Counted from the stretch's first letter, positions 33,678 through 42,406 are shown. The stretch is 64,000 nt of DNA from an uncultured Prevotella sp. (GCA_900316295.1 ONCJ01000006.1:62001-126000); one strand, 5' to 3'. The notes: a model not told the origin generated them from the letters alone. Translations and numbers: made by a program.

Positions 33678-34574
33678 ATGTTCCTTTGGCAACGACTGAC
33701 TGAGATCTACAGTGTAGGTGAGGCAAAAGCAATCGTCCAACTGCTGTTGGAGGATTGCTTTGGCATATCTATGGCTGACTACCTCTGTGGAAAGGTAGAA
33801 GATATGGTGCAGTGCGAACGCGACCGATTGGAAGGCATGATGAAGCGACTGGAACAGGGAGAACCCATACAATATGTCGTTGGCTCCGCCACATTCTGTG
33901 GCCGATCATTCCATGTCGAACCGGGTGTGCTCATTCCACGACCAGAGACAGAGGAGCTGATAGCACTCGTCAAGGAAACACTCTCCTCACCCCTCAACTC
34001 TCACGCCTCCACGCCACATGCCCAACGTTCAACGTTCAATGTTCCACGTACCACGTATCTTGACATCGGTACGGGTTCTGGCTGTATTGCCATCACCCTC
34101 GCACTGGACATGCCAAATGCTGATGTTGAGGCTTGGGACATTTCTGAGCAGGCATTGAGCATAGCCGAGTCCAACGCGAAGGCTCTCGGTGCCAATGTCA
34201 GATTTGTCAAACAAGACATTCTTGCTCCTCAACGGTCCACGTTCAGTGTCCCACATTTAACGTCCTATGATGTCATCGTAAGCAATCCACCATATATCTG
34301 CCAGAAAGAGCAGTCGGACATGGAACGAAACGTTTTAGGATACGAACCCGACATGGCGTTGTTCGTGCCCGATGACGATCCGCTGCGCTTCTACACAGCC
34401 ATAGCCCACTATGCCGTGGCAGCGCTGAGAGATGGAGGATGGTTGTTTTTCGAAATCAACCCGCTATATGCACAGGACATTGTCACATTGCTCAATAGCC
34501 GTGGATTTATGGAGACAGAGTTGAGGACTGACAAGTTTGGAAAGAAAAGAATGATTAGAACCAGAAAACCATGA
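33678..34574 (+). CDS. prmC: Release factor glutamine methyltransferase with two in-frame repeat inserts
   Basis: 298 residues. It methylates the GGQ glutamine of peptide-chain release factors. The N-terminal helical domain is followed by GRSFHVEPGVLIPRPETEEL, the SAM motif YLDIGTGSGCIAITLAL, and the signature VSNPPYIC. Two low-complexity segments interrupt conserved positions: residues about 107-127 (SHASTPHAQRSTFNVPRTTY) before the SAM motif, and residues about 184-198 (QRSTFSVPHLTSYD) before NPPY. Each is encoded by a 7-bp tandem array of a length divisible by three. All catalytic motifs are intact. The stop overlaps the recX start by 4 nt. Confidence 0.94.
   Translation: MFLWQRLTEIYSVGEAKAIVQLLLEDCFGISMADYLCGKVEDMVQCERDRLEGMMKRLEQGEPIQYVVGSATFCGRSFHVEPGVLIPRPETEELIALVKETLSSPLNSHASTPHAQRSTFNVPRTTYLDIGTGSGCIAITLALDMPNADVEAWDISEQALSIAESNAKALGANVRFVKQDILAPQRSTFSVPHLTSYDVIVSNPPYICQKEQSDMERNVLGYEPDMALFVPDDDPLRFYTAIAHYAVAALRDGGWLFFEINPLYAQDIVTLLNSRGFMETELRTDKFGKKRMIRTRKP
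33995..34057. repeat. Heptamer array 1 in prmC, unit CAACGTT
   Basis: Nine consecutive 7-bp units (CAACTCT, CACGCCT, CCACGCC, ACATGCC, CAACGTT, CAACGTT, CAATGTT, CCACGTA, CCACGTA). 63 bp is 21 codons, so the insert is in frame as a block. Confidence 0.88.
34228..34269. repeat. Heptamer array 2 in prmC
   Basis: Six degenerate 7-bp units (CTCAACG, GTCCACG, TTCAGTG, TCCCACA, TTTAACG, TCCTATG); 42 bp is 14 codons. Similar in sequence to the GTCCAAC arrays at 27572-27702. Confidence 0.75.
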
Positions 34575-35038
34575 ACAAGCAGGACGACACAGTCAAGACA
34601 GCCATCAGTCGTTTAGCGGCAGAGTGTTCCAAGGCAGAACATTCGACAGGTGAGATGTGCGACAAGATGCGCCGATGGGAGATGAGCGAGGAGCAGCAGG
34701 CGCAGGTTATCAGCTATCTCATAGAGAACAGATATGTCGACGACGAGCGATTTGCCCGATTGTTCATTCAAGACAAAATACGCTTCAACCGTTGGGGACC
34801 CAAAAAGATAGAGCAGGCACTATGGATGAAGCATGTGGATGAAAGAGTCTACAGAGAACAGCTGGAGGCTGTCAGCGATGAGCAGTGGCAAGAAGCCCTG
34901 CAGCCGTTGTTAGAAAGTAAAAGAAAAAGCATCCATGCTTCGTCGCCCTATGAACAGAGAGCCAAGCTCATCCGCTATGCCATGGGACGGGGATTTACTA
35001 TGGATCAGATCCAACAATGTCTGTCATGCGACGAATAG
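34571..35038 (+). CDS. recX: Regulatory protein RecX
   Basis: 155 residues. RecX binds RecA filaments and limits recombinase activity. The helical repeat signature is visible: VISYLIENRYVDDERFARLF followed by IQDKIRFNRWGPKKIEQALW. The length is typical. It starts within the end of prmC (ATGA overlap), and the ComF-like gene begins within its last codons, so the three genes are tightly coupled. Confidence 0.88.
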   Translation: MNKQDDTVKTAISRLAAECSKAEHSTGEMCDKMRRWEMSEEQQAQVISYLIENRYVDDERFARLFIQDKIRFNRWGPKKIEQALWMKHVDERVYREQLEAVSDEQWQEALQPLLESKRKSIHASSPYEQRAKLIRYAMGRGFTMDQIQQCLSCDE

Positions 35039-35736
35039 CCTTTCTTGACCGTCTGCTCGATCTCCTCTTTCCCAGAGCATGCAATATCTGTGGCAGCCGA
35101 CTCACCGTCACCGAACAGGTGATATGCGGACCATGTAATATGCACATGCCACGAACCCATTATGAACGGTCGTTCGAGGACAATGACTTGGTACGACTGT
35201 TTTGGGCTATCATACCCATAGAGCGTGGCGTGGCATGGTTTTACTACAAGTCACACGCACCAGCAGTCCGCCCCATCTACCGACTGAAATACGGCAATCG
35301 GCCACATATAGGTTTGCAGTTAGGCGAAATGTATGCTCACGAGATACAAGACAGCGGATTCTTTGACGGCATCGACATTATCCTGCCTGTACCCCTGACT
35401 CGCAAACGAGAACGACAGCGAGGATACAACCAGACCATGATGATAGCCCGTGGGGTGAGCTATGCCACGGGACTGCCCATTGCAACCAAGGCTCTGACAC
35501 GATCAAGATTTAAGGAGAGCCAGACCCATAAGAACATGTGGGAGCGCAGGGACAATGTAGAAGGCGTGTTCAAGCTAAAAGATGCCGATAGCATACGTGG
35601 AAAACATGTCCTGATCGTCGACGACGTTGTAACCACTGGATCTACCATAATAGCATGTGCCAAGGAACTTCTGAAGGCTGGCGACGTACGTATCAGCATA
35701 TTGGCGTTGGGACATGCCAATCCAAGGGCTCTTTAA
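35026..35736 (+). CDS. ComF-family phosphoribosyltransferase
   Basis: 236 residues from MRRIAFLDRLLDLLFPRACN; another ATG three codons earlier is possible. The N-terminal double zinc-ribbon is CNICGSRL and VICGPC. The C-terminal PRT domain contains ILPVPLTRKRERQRGYNQT and the PRPP-binding motif HVLIVDDVVTTGSTIIACA. In naturally competent bacteria ComF acts in DNA uptake; in Bacteroidetes its role is less clear. It overlaps the end of recX. Confidence 0.88.
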   Translation: MRRIAFLDRLLDLLFPRACNICGSRLTVTEQVICGPCNMHMPRTHYERSFEDNDLVRLFWAIIPIERGVAWFYYKSHAPAVRPIYRLKYGNRPHIGLQLGEMYAHEIQDSGFFDGIDIILPVPLTRKRERQRGYNQTMMIARGVSYATGLPIATKALTRSRFKESQTHKNMWERRDNVEGVFKLKDADSIRGKHVLIVDDVVTTGSTIIACAKELLKAGDVRISILALGHANPRAL

Positions 35737-35780
35737 CTCCTTTTAACCACCAATACTATATAAATAGGCAATAGAAGTCG

Positions 35781-35789
35781 TAACTTTAC
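35781..35789 (+). promoter_or_regulatory. Candidate -7 element of the DUF362 gene
   Basis: TAACTTTAC on the plus strand, 56 nt before the ATG at 35845; one base differs from TAnnTTTGC and the -33 box is unclear. Confidence 0.4.
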
Positions 35790-35844
35790 GCCCGATTTTT
35801 ATGGCATATCTCCCTGAACGACATACCAATACATCAAAATCAAT

Positions 35845-36921
35845 ATGAAGAAAACAACAATTATCGCGCTTCTATGCGCAGCACTAACTACATCTACTAC
35901 AACTATGGAGGCACAAACAAGCAACTGTAATCCCCAGCCAGGCAAAGACGGCAACAAGTATGTGAAATACGAAGAGCGCACAGGCAACGAGTCAGTAGTC
36001 TACTTCACGCGCAACCTCTCGGCAGAGGGACTTATCAAGGCATACGAACAAGTAAGCGGGAAAATCAGTGGACACATCGGAGTCAAACTACACACTGGTG
36101 AGCCCAACGGACCTAACATCATTCCGCGCGAATGGGTCAAGGCACTCATGGACAAAGATCTGCGGGGAGCCAACATCATTGAGACAAACACATACTACGA
36201 GGGCGACCGCTATACCACCGAGCAACACCGCAACACCCTGAAAGTAAACGGGTGGACATTCTGTCCCGTCGACATCATGGACGAACAGGGCACCACTACC
36301 CTGCCTGTCATCGGCGGAAAATGGTTTAAGAAGATGTCCGTAGGAAGCCATCTGACTAATTACGACTCCATGGTCACCCTTACCCATTTCAAGGGACATA
36401 CCATGGGTGGATTTGGCGGTTCCAATAAGAATATCGGTATCGGTTGTGCCGACGGACGCATAGGCAAAGCATGGATACACACTCGGCAGGGCAGCGACGA
36501 CTTGTGGAGCATAGCCGAGGAAGAGTTGATGGAGCGCATAGCAGAGTCTACCAAAGCCACCATCGACTACTTCGGTGAGCACGTCACCTACGTCAATGTC
36601 ATGCGCAATATGTCCGTCTCATGCGACTGTGAAGGCATTGCAGCCGAACCCGTAGTCACCCCCGATGTCGGCATCCTCTCTTCCACCGACATCCTCGCCG
36701 TTGATCAGGCATGCGTTGACATCATCTACGCCATGACCGCCGACCAGCACAAAGCTATGGTAGAGCGCATAGAGACTCGTCACGGGCTGCGCCAGCTCTC
36801 CTACATGAAAGAGCTCGGCATGGGCAACGATCGTTACATCCTCATTGACCTCGACAATGGATGCAAGCGCATCACCGCAGCCGAGGCAGCTAAGGGACTA
36901 AAGCCCTTTGTGCAGAAATAG
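35845..36921 (+). CDS. Secreted DUF362-domain protein
   Basis: 358 residues with a signal peptide (MKKTTIIALLCAALTTSTTT, cleaved near MEAQ). The DUF362 region has IGVKLHTGEPNGPNIIPREW, the middle motif LTHFKGHTMGGFGGSNKNIG, and the C-terminal LSSTDILAVDQACVDIIYAM. Cysteines in NMSVSCDCEGIA may bind metal. DUF362 proteins often carry Fe-S clusters; this one has no separate ferredoxin domain and is predicted to be exported, which is less usual. Function unknown. A strong hairpin follows the stop. Confidence 0.82.
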   Translation: MKKTTIIALLCAALTTSTTTMEAQTSNCNPQPGKDGNKYVKYEERTGNESVVYFTRNLSAEGLIKAYEQVSGKISGHIGVKLHTGEPNGPNIIPREWVKALMDKDLRGANIIETNTYYEGDRYTTEQHRNTLKVNGWTFCPVDIMDEQGTTTLPVIGGKWFKKMSVGSHLTNYDSMVTLTHFKGHTMGGFGGSNKNIGIGCADGRIGKAWIHTRQGSDDLWSIAEEELMERIAESTKATIDYFGEHVTYVNVMRNMSVSCDCEGIAAEPVVTPDVGILSSTDILAVDQACVDIIYAMTADQHKAMVERIETRHGLRQLSYMKELGMGNDRYILIDLDNGCKRITAAEAAKGLKPFVQK

Positions 36922-36944
36922 CAGAGAGACATATTATTTATAAT

Positions 36945-36977
36945 AACGACGGCAGGCGAAAAAAGCCTGCCGTCGTT
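36945..36977. terminator. Bidirectional terminator hairpin
   Basis: AACGACGGCAGGC-GAAAAAA-GCCTGCCGTCGTT: a perfect 13-bp stem with a 7-nt loop, placed between the convergent DUF362 gene and TonB-receptor gene. Neither side has a long T-tract. Confidence 0.75.
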
Positions 36978-37001
36978 GTGACAATCATTGCCAGCCATTT
37001 T

Positions 37002-38861
37002 TTAGAACTTGACGTTTACTCCTGCTAAGAAGGTGGCTCGGGGCATGGGATAGCCGAGGTTGACTTCATAGCGCTGCGCCAAGAGATTCTCGCCACGTAT
37101 CCATAGCGTGACGTTCTTGACGACAGGACGGCTAACGGAGGCATTGAGCAGGCAAAAACTTTCTTTTCGCTCGACGTCACCGACGGATGTGTATAGTCCG
37201 TGGAGATATTGTATGTCGGTGGCGACGGTCCATTTGTGATAGTTGAAGTTGGCTCCGAGAAATCCTTTATATTCTGGTGCTGCCACGACGGGACGGTGCA
37301 TGTGCAGGAAGCTGTGGTTGGTGTTGATCGACCAGTATTTGTTGATGTGCCATGTGGCTTCGAGCTCAAGTCCACTGTTCTCTATCTCGCCTGTATTCAC
37401 GTTCTGGCGGTTAACGGTCTGAATCATGTTGTCGCCCTTTATATAGAATATGTTGGCACCGTATGTGACGTGGGCGAGCTGATGGCGCCATGACAGTTCG
37501 TAGGTCCAGAGACGCTCGGGACGTAGGTTGGTGTTAGAAGGTGGATAGAGGTACATCTCACGCATGGTGGGATTGCGGAAGCCCTTGCTTGCCATCGCCT
37601 TTATTGCGCCAGAAGAGATGGGGCGGATGACGATGCCTCCTTGTGGTATCCATTCGGTACCAGTGATACTATGATGATCGGCACGTATGCCTGCGTCCAC
37701 TGTCAGCCAGTGGGTTATGTCCTGACGGAAATCCACATATCCTGCTATCTCGTTGCGACATGACTTGCCGCTCTGTTTGTTGGGTGTGTCTATGACCTCA
37801 CCTGTGGTCTTGGATGTGTAGAAAGCATGACCATATATATGCTGATAATCTATACCGACGGTCAGTCGGTTGCCACTGAACAGTCGTGCGCTCTGATACC
37901 ACGACACTCCAGTAAGGGCATCCTTCGAACGGAAATAGCGTTGTGTAGGATTGTTGGGGTCTGCGGTGCCGTCGTCTATCTTGTGTCTGCCGAAGTTGGT
38001 GTATACGCTCAGTGCACCACTGGTCTTGTCGTAATGGTTTTCTATTGCTGCTGAGACGACTCCGCGTGTGATCCATTGGTTGGCTTCATATAGTGGAGCT
38101 GTGACGGAGCCAGGATAGGAGGAGTTGAAATGGGTAATGTTGGCGTCGATGTATGTGTTCCAGTGGGGTGTGATGTCGTAGCCCAGCTTCATATAGCCGC
38201 CGTATTGTTCGAAGCCCATACGTGGTCGGTGGTTGTCGGTCCTGCCATATTGTGCAGCTACCGTTGATGAGAATTTGCCGCTGCGCACTTGGTTTGTTGC
38301 CTCTGCCTGGAAAGTGCCATAGCTGCCGCCGCTTACGCTGATGTCGGTGGTGGCTCCGTCGGTTTTGGCTTGGCGGGTGACGATGTTCATCACGCCTCCC
38401 ATGGCGTTCGAGCCATAGAGTACAGAGGCAGGTCCGCGTAGTACCTCTATACGTTCGGCTATCAGGGTCTGATAGCTGTCGCTGATGGGGTGCCCGTATA
38501 TTCCGTTGTATTGTGGATGGCCGTCAATGAGTACGAGCATCTGACCTGCTCCTGCGGAGATACCGCGCAGGCTGATGCCTCCTGCTGCTCCAGTAGAGAC
38601 TCCATAGCCCATCATGGAGCGTGATGTGACAAAAAGTCCTGGTACCTGCTGCATGGCTACTGGCAATACGTTGGAGTGGTGTTGCTCGGTCAGCTTCTCG
38701 CGCCCGATAATGGTGACAGTCATGGGCAGGTGGCGTACGTCTACGGCATTCCTCGTACCTGTGACTACGACTTCCCGCAGGGATAATGTGTCGGTGAGAG
38801 CATGAGCTTTACAATATAATGATAGTACCAATACGACCAGAAGCAGTTTTCTTGTATTCAT
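37002..38861 (-). CDS. TonB-dependent receptor (BtuB/CirA-like)
   Basis: 619 residues. Signal peptide MNTRKLLLVVLVLSLYCKAH; TonB box-like LREVVVTG; plug motifs PMTVTIIGREKLTEQH, SLRGISAGAGQMLVLIDG and IEVLRGPASVLYGSNAMGGV; then a beta-barrel ending in the aromatic strand ATFLAGVNVKF. There is no carboxypeptidase-like N-terminal domain and no SusD partner. The architecture suits uptake of a metal chelate or cobalamin, but the ligand cannot be told. A cobalamin riboswitch was looked for upstream and not seen. Confidence 0.9.
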   Translation of the reverse strand: MNTRKLLLVVLVLSLYCKAHALTDTLSLREVVVTGTRNAVDVRHLPMTVTIIGREKLTEQHHSNVLPVAMQQVPGLFVTSRSMMGYGVSTGAAGGISLRGISAGAGQMLVLIDGHPQYNGIYGHPISDSYQTLIAERIEVLRGPASVLYGSNAMGGVMNIVTRQAKTDGATTDISVSGGSYGTFQAEATNQVRSGKFSSTVAAQYGRTDNHRPRMGFEQYGGYMKLGYDITPHWNTYIDANITHFNSSYPGSVTAPLYEANQWITRGVVSAAIENHYDKTSGALSVYTNFGRHKIDDGTADPNNPTQRYFRSKDALTGVSWYQSARLFSGNRLTVGIDYQHIYGHAFYTSKTTGEVIDTPNKQSGKSCRNEIAGYVDFRQDITHWLTVDAGIRADHHSITGTEWIPQGGIVIRPISSGAIKAMASKGFRNPTMREMYLYPPSNTNLRPERLWTYELSWRHQLAHVTYGANIFYIKGDNMIQTVNRQNVNTGEIENSGLELEATWHINKYWSINTNHSFLHMHRPVVAAPEYKGFLGANFNYHKWTVATDIQYLHGLYTSVGDVERKESFCLLNASVSRPVVKNVTLWIRGENLLAQRYEVNLGYPMPRATFLAGVNVKF

Positions 38862-38892
38862 TGTAATAATTATTCTTTACATTCTGAGAGCT

Positions 38893-38901
38893 GCAAAGAT
38901 A
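38893..38901 (-). promoter_or_regulatory. -7 element of the TonB receptor gene
   Basis: TATCTTTGC on the minus strand, 32 nt before the ATG at 38861. No TTTG is found at 19-20 bp spacing, so it may need an activator or use an atypical -33 box. Confidence 0.55.
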
Positions 38902-38948
38902 CATATTTTATTATGTTAATGTTATAATATCATGCTTTTTGTATATTT

Positions 38949-40496
38949 TTATATTCCCCTCTCTGCCCAGTCGCCACGGTCGAGATTACGGTAGCCGATG
39001 GCTTCGGCTATATGCATGGACTCTATCTTCTCGCTCCCAGCGAGGTCGGCGATGGTGCGGGCTACCTTGAGGATGCGGCTGTAGGCACGGGCAGAGAGTT
39101 TCAGACGCTCCATAGCCATGCGGAGCATATCTAAAGAGGCGGCATCGGGCTCGGCAAACTCGTGGAGCATGCGCTCGGTCATCTGGGCGTTGCAATGGAT
39201 GCCCTTGTAGTCCTTGAAGCGGGCCTCCTGAATTTGCCTTGCCTTGATCACCCTCTCGCGAATGGCCGACGAGGGTTCGCCCGGCTTCATGTTGCTGAGC
39301 TCGGCGAAGGGCACTGCCTGTATCTCGCAGTGGATGTCGATACGGTCGAGTAGTGGACCAGAGATCTTGTTCATGTAGCGTTGTATCTGTCCTGGCGTGC
39401 ACACACAATGATGGTTAGGGTCGCCATAATAGCCACAAGGACATGGGTTCATAGATGCAACGAGCATGAACGAGCAAGGGAACTCTACATTGTATTTGGC
39501 ACGGCTGACGGTGATGACGCGATCTTCGAGTGGCTGACGCAACACTTCGAGAACGCTACGCGACAGCTCGGGCATCTCGTCAAGAAAGAGTACGCCGTTG
39601 TGGGCAAGTGATATCTCGCCTGGCTGGGGATTGTTACCACCGCCAACGAGAGCTACCTGAGATATGGTATGATGAGGACTGCGGAAGGGGCGTTGAGAGA
39701 TGAGTGATGTGTCACGACTCAGTTTGCCAGCAATGGAGTGGATCTGTGTCGTCTCAAGACTCTCGGAGAGCGATAGAGGCGGCAGAATGCTGGGCAGACG
39801 CTTTGCCAACATCGACTTGCCACTACCTGGCGGACCAATCATGATTATGTTATGTCCACCTGCTGCTGCCACCTCCAATGCGCGCTTCACACTTTCCTGT
39901 CCGCGCACATCGCTGAAGTCAACGTCGAAGTGGGCTTGCTGCTCATAAAACTCGCGGCGCGTGTCGACAAAGCAGGGCTCGGGTTCTGTCTGGCAGTTCA
40001 AAAAGGAGATAACGTCAGACAGCGTCTCCATGCCGTAGACGTCAAGATTGTTCACTACGGCAGCCTCACGCTCATTTTGCTTTGGTACGATGAGCCCCTT
40101 GAAGTGTTCAGCTCTTGCCTTTATAGCTATAGGCAGGGCACCTCGTATGGGTTGTATCTTGCCGTCAAGTCCCAGTTCGCCAACCATCATATAGTCCTTG
40201 AGCCTGTCTGACATCATCTTTTCATTGGCGGCAAGTATGGCGATGGCGAGTGGCAGGTCGTAGCCGCTGCCTTCCTTGCGAATATCGGCAGGAGCCATAT
40301 TCACCGTGATGTCAGCAACGGGAAATTTATAGCCGTTGTTCTGTAAGGCTGCGGCGATACGGTCGCGACTTTCTTTGACGGCGACATCGCCAAGTCCCGT
40401 CAGATGGTACATGACACCGCGCGACATACTTACTTCGATGGTTACGGTAGTCACCTCCAGTCCGTTGACGGCGGCACAATATGTTTTTACAAGCAT
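38949..40496 (-). CDS. YifB/ComM-family AAA ATPase (Mg-chelatase-like)
   Basis: 515 residues. The N-terminal Lon-protease-like fold (CAAVNGLEVTTVTIEVSMSR) is followed by the AAA core with Walker A GPPGSGKSMLAKRLPS, Walker B LFLDEMPELSRSVLE and sensor region SMNPCPCGYYGDP, then a C-terminal helical domain. ComM, the studied member, is a hexameric helicase that promotes branch migration during integration of transformed DNA. The length is typical. It lies downstream of a lipoprotein gene on the same strand. Confidence 0.92.
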   Translation of the reverse strand: MLVKTYCAAVNGLEVTTVTIEVSMSRGVMYHLTGLGDVAVKESRDRIAAALQNNGYKFPVADITVNMAPADIRKEGSGYDLPLAIAILAANEKMMSDRLKDYMMVGELGLDGKIQPIRGALPIAIKARAEHFKGLIVPKQNEREAAVVNNLDVYGMETLSDVISFLNCQTEPEPCFVDTRREFYEQQAHFDVDFSDVRGQESVKRALEVAAAGGHNIIMIGPPGSGKSMLAKRLPSILPPLSLSESLETTQIHSIAGKLSRDTSLISQRPFRSPHHTISQVALVGGGNNPQPGEISLAHNGVLFLDEMPELSRSVLEVLRQPLEDRVITVSRAKYNVEFPCSFMLVASMNPCPCGYYGDPNHHCVCTPGQIQRYMNKISGPLLDRIDIHCEIQAVPFAELSNMKPGEPSSAIRERVIKARQIQEARFKDYKGIHCNAQMTERMLHEFAEPDAASLDMLRMAMERLKLSARAYSRILKVARTIADLAGSEKIESMHIAEAIGYRNLDRGDWAERGI

Positions 40497-40556
40497 GATT
40501 AGTTCTTATATAGATTATGGTTTGTTAGTCGGCAGGTGTGTTGATAGGGGCTTCTT

Positions 40557-41552
40557 TCATTTCAGCATCTTGTTCAGCTCGTCCTTTAATGCTTTGTTGT
40601 TGAGACCTTGCGACACAACCTTGCCATTACGCAGTATGATATTGTCGGGTATGGTCGTAAATCCGAGTTGTCTGAACAGATTGCTTTCTATCATCTGGCC
40701 ATCGCAGATGATGGTGCCCTCCATAGACTGTCGCTCGGCAGTAGCTTTACATTCCTCTATGTTGCCGTCAACACATATTGACAGCAGGTGCAGGTCGTCG
40801 TGATCCTTATGCAGGTCGCGCAGGGTACGTTGTATTTCAAGGCTGCCATACGACCATGTAGCCCAGGCGCTAATGACGGCGATGCCGCTCTTCAGGTCCT
40901 TGTTGCTTATCGTGTTGCCGTCGATGTCTTTTGTTGTGAATGATGGTAGCATGGCACCTTTGGCTGTCGCCTTCAGTCCCGTTACGTGTTGGCGCAGTCG
41001 TGAGATGTCTACGGCAGGAACATCTGACTTCTTCGCTTTCTCCATAGTGGCTATCAGCTGGAGAGTCTTTGTGAATGGGATGGTAGGAACCTGGACGAAA
41101 TACTTTTGTAGCAGGTACAGGCTGACTCTTGAGCCAGGATGATCCTTGATGAATGTTTCCGCAGCCTTCTCCTCCTCAATGGGTGAGGCATTGGCTATCT
41201 GTGCCCTAAAGTCGCTCATCAGGTCGTTGTCGTCAGTACCCCTGATGGTCATCTCTTTCAGGTGGGAGGCATCCGCCTTGATGTCTACGCTTCCTCCGGG
41301 TTCTGCAAATACGGGATGTTGTGAGAAATTAGGGAATACCAGTATGAGTGTCGATGGTCGTTCCATGGGTGTCTGGTAGGCAAAGCGTCCTGCTTCGATG
41401 CGTATGGTGTCCATACCTTTTATTCCGCCATCAGAACTATATACATAGAGTTCGCCCTGATTGATATGTAGGAATCGCCCTTCAAGTTTGAAATAACCGC
41501 TCTTACCGCCACACGATAGGAGCATCAAGGAACAAAAGAATAATAAAAACAG
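40557..41552 (-). CDS. DUF4369/thioredoxin-fold lipoprotein, start unclear
   Basis: About 331 residues. A lipobox (SLMLLSC) is followed by a DUF4369-type beta domain (FKLEGRFLHINQGELYVYSS) and a C-terminal TlpA-like fold (AMLPSFTTKDIDGNTISNKD). The usual WCxxC redox motif reads WATWSYGS, so it lacks both cysteines and is unlikely to be a disulfide oxidoreductase. The start is a problem: no ATG precedes the lipobox except inside the adjacent tRNA-Leu gene. A CTG at 41552 gives a signal without basic residues; starts within the tRNA (ATG at 41633) would give a basic n-region. Confidence 0.75.
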   Translation of the reverse strand: MFLLFFCSLMLLSCGGKSGYFKLEGRFLHINQGELYVYSSDGGIKGMDTIRIEAGRFAYQTPMERPSTLILVFPNFSQHPVFAEPGGSVDIKADASHLKEMTIRGTDDNDLMSDFRAQIANASPIEEEKAAETFIKDHPGSRVSLYLLQKYFVQVPTIPFTKTLQLIATMEKAKKSDVPAVDISRLRQHVTGLKATAKGAMLPSFTTKDIDGNTISNKDLKSGIAVISAWATWSYGSLEIQRTLRDLHKDHDDLHLLSICVDGNIEECKATAERQSMEGTIICDGQMIESNLFRQLGFTTIPDNIILRNGKVVSQGLNNKALKDELNKMLK

Positions 41553-41555
41553 GTG

Positions 41556-41639
41556 TGCCGCGAGCGGGACTCGAACCCGCACAGCCTTGCGGCCAAGGGA
41601 TTTTAAGTCCCTCGTGTCTACCAATTCCACCATTGCGGC
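41556..41639 (-). tRNA. tRNA-Leu (anticodon UAA)
   Basis: 84 nt on the minus strand, starting GCCGCAATGGTGGAATTGGT. The anticodon arm has stem AGGGA/TCCCT and loop CTTAAAA, giving anticodon UAA. A long variable arm (TGGCCGCAAGGCTG region) marks a class II tRNA, and the T-arm contains GGGTTCGAGTCCC. The 3' CCA is not encoded. One A-C mismatch lies in the acceptor stem (position 6). It sits between two lipoprotein genes on the same strand. Confidence 0.93.
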
Positions 41640-41726
41640 ATAGCCCGATGTTTGACTGCGTCTCAGCATAGATGACTCTCTGCGTTCGACTTGCACAAAC
41701 ATTGCGGCATGGTTCATTATGCGGCT

Positions 41727-41735
41727 GCAAAGGTA
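41727..41735 (-). promoter_or_regulatory. -7 element for tRNA-Leu
   Basis: TACCTTTGC on the minus strand, 88 nt before the tRNA 5' end. As at argS, a TAATGCG heptamer array abuts the promoter and occupies the -33 position. Confidence 0.55.
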
Positions 41736-41740
41736 ATAAA

Positions 41741-41798
41741 TAATTCGTAATGCGTAATGCATAATGTGTAATTTTTTTAATTCGTAATGCGTAATTCT
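41741..41798. repeat. Heptamer tandem array, unit TAATGCG
   Basis: TAATTCG, TAATGCG, TAATGCA, TAATGTG, TAATTTT, then a short T-rich break and TAATGCG, TAATTCT. It lies between the 178-residue lipoprotein gene and the tRNA-Leu promoter and is nearly the same unit as at 7604-7631. Confidence 0.88.
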
Positions 41799-41802
41799 TC
41801 GC

Positions 41803-42339
41803 TTAGTTCATTACGGTGATGTTATTTGCGTTGACCCTAACGACGTATTGCATCAGTCGTGGTCCACCCTGTAGGTTGGCACCAGTCTCGAGCGAGTAGC
41901 TGTGATCGCATCTGTCGCATTCCACCTCCATCGTCTTCTTACTCCAGGTGAGTGGCGAATTGAACATACCTGTGTTCTGCAGACAGTTTGGACATTGGCG
42001 GTCGAAGGCTATGGGACCGTTGAAGTTGGTGCTTCCCAGTATGATGCCGTTGTATGCTCCTAGCTCGTAGGTGACAATGTTCTCCTCGTCGGTAGCCAGC
42101 GGAATATCCTCGTCGCCACTCTGGTCGGCAGGATGCACCTTCACGTGCCAAATTCCATTCTTACGTTCCATCTCTATCCACACGAAATAGCCAGGGGCGG
42201 TGACGGCTGTGACTATCTTACTGGTAGGATGGAATAGGGTGTTGAAGGTGAAGCGGCACAGATAGTCATGTTCCTCTCCACCGCAGCCCGTAAGCACAAG
42301 GACCACCAGCATTAACAAGCAAAACCCTAATCTCCTCAT
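41803..42339 (-). CDS. Lipoprotein with two CxxC pairs
   Basis: 178 residues from MRRLGFCLLMLVVLVLTGCG, with the lipobox cysteine at LTGC. An ATG five codons upstream lies in repeat DNA. The mature protein has two C-x-x-C pairs, CPNC and CDRC (in MEVECDRCDHSYSLETGA), which could form a zinc-ribbon or Rieske-like site. YVVRVNANNITVMN ends the protein. Conserved-looking but function unknown. Its 5' end overlaps a 23-bp tandem array. Confidence 0.68.
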   Translation of the reverse strand: MRRLGFCLLMLVVLVLTGCGGEEHDYLCRFTFNTLFHPTSKIVTAVTAPGYFVWIEMERKNGIWHVKVHPADQSGDEDIPLATDEENIVTYELGAYNGIILGSTNFNGPIAFDRQCPNCLQNTGMFNSPLTWSKKTMEVECDRCDHSYSLETGANLQGGPRLMQYVVRVNANNITVMN

Positions 42340-42406
42340 CTCCTTACTCCTCATCTCCTCAACTCCTTATTACTCATCTCCTCAACTCCTTACTTCTCAT
42401 CTCCTT
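42332..42406. repeat. Tandem array of 23-bp CTCCTCA-rich units
   Basis: Three 23-bp units starting CTCCTCATCTCCTTACTCC, CTCCTCAACTCCTTATTACT and CTCCTCAACTCCTTACTTCT, each ending CTCAT, plus a partial fourth. It supplies the first codons of the lipoprotein gene and, at the other end, the last residues (GDEK) and TAA stop of argH. Confidence 0.85.

Noticed and set aside
38862..38948. Cobalamin riboswitch before the BtuB-like receptor
   Set aside because: The gap is only 87 nt, AT-rich, and lacks the conserved B12-box.
41556..41762. N-terminal extension of the lipoprotein ORF through the tRNA-Leu gene (a protein starting MHYALRIIYYL)
   Set aside because: The extension is a translation of a heptamer array, a promoter and a tRNA; the tRNA call is far stronger. 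Only starts close to or just inside the tRNA are worth considering.
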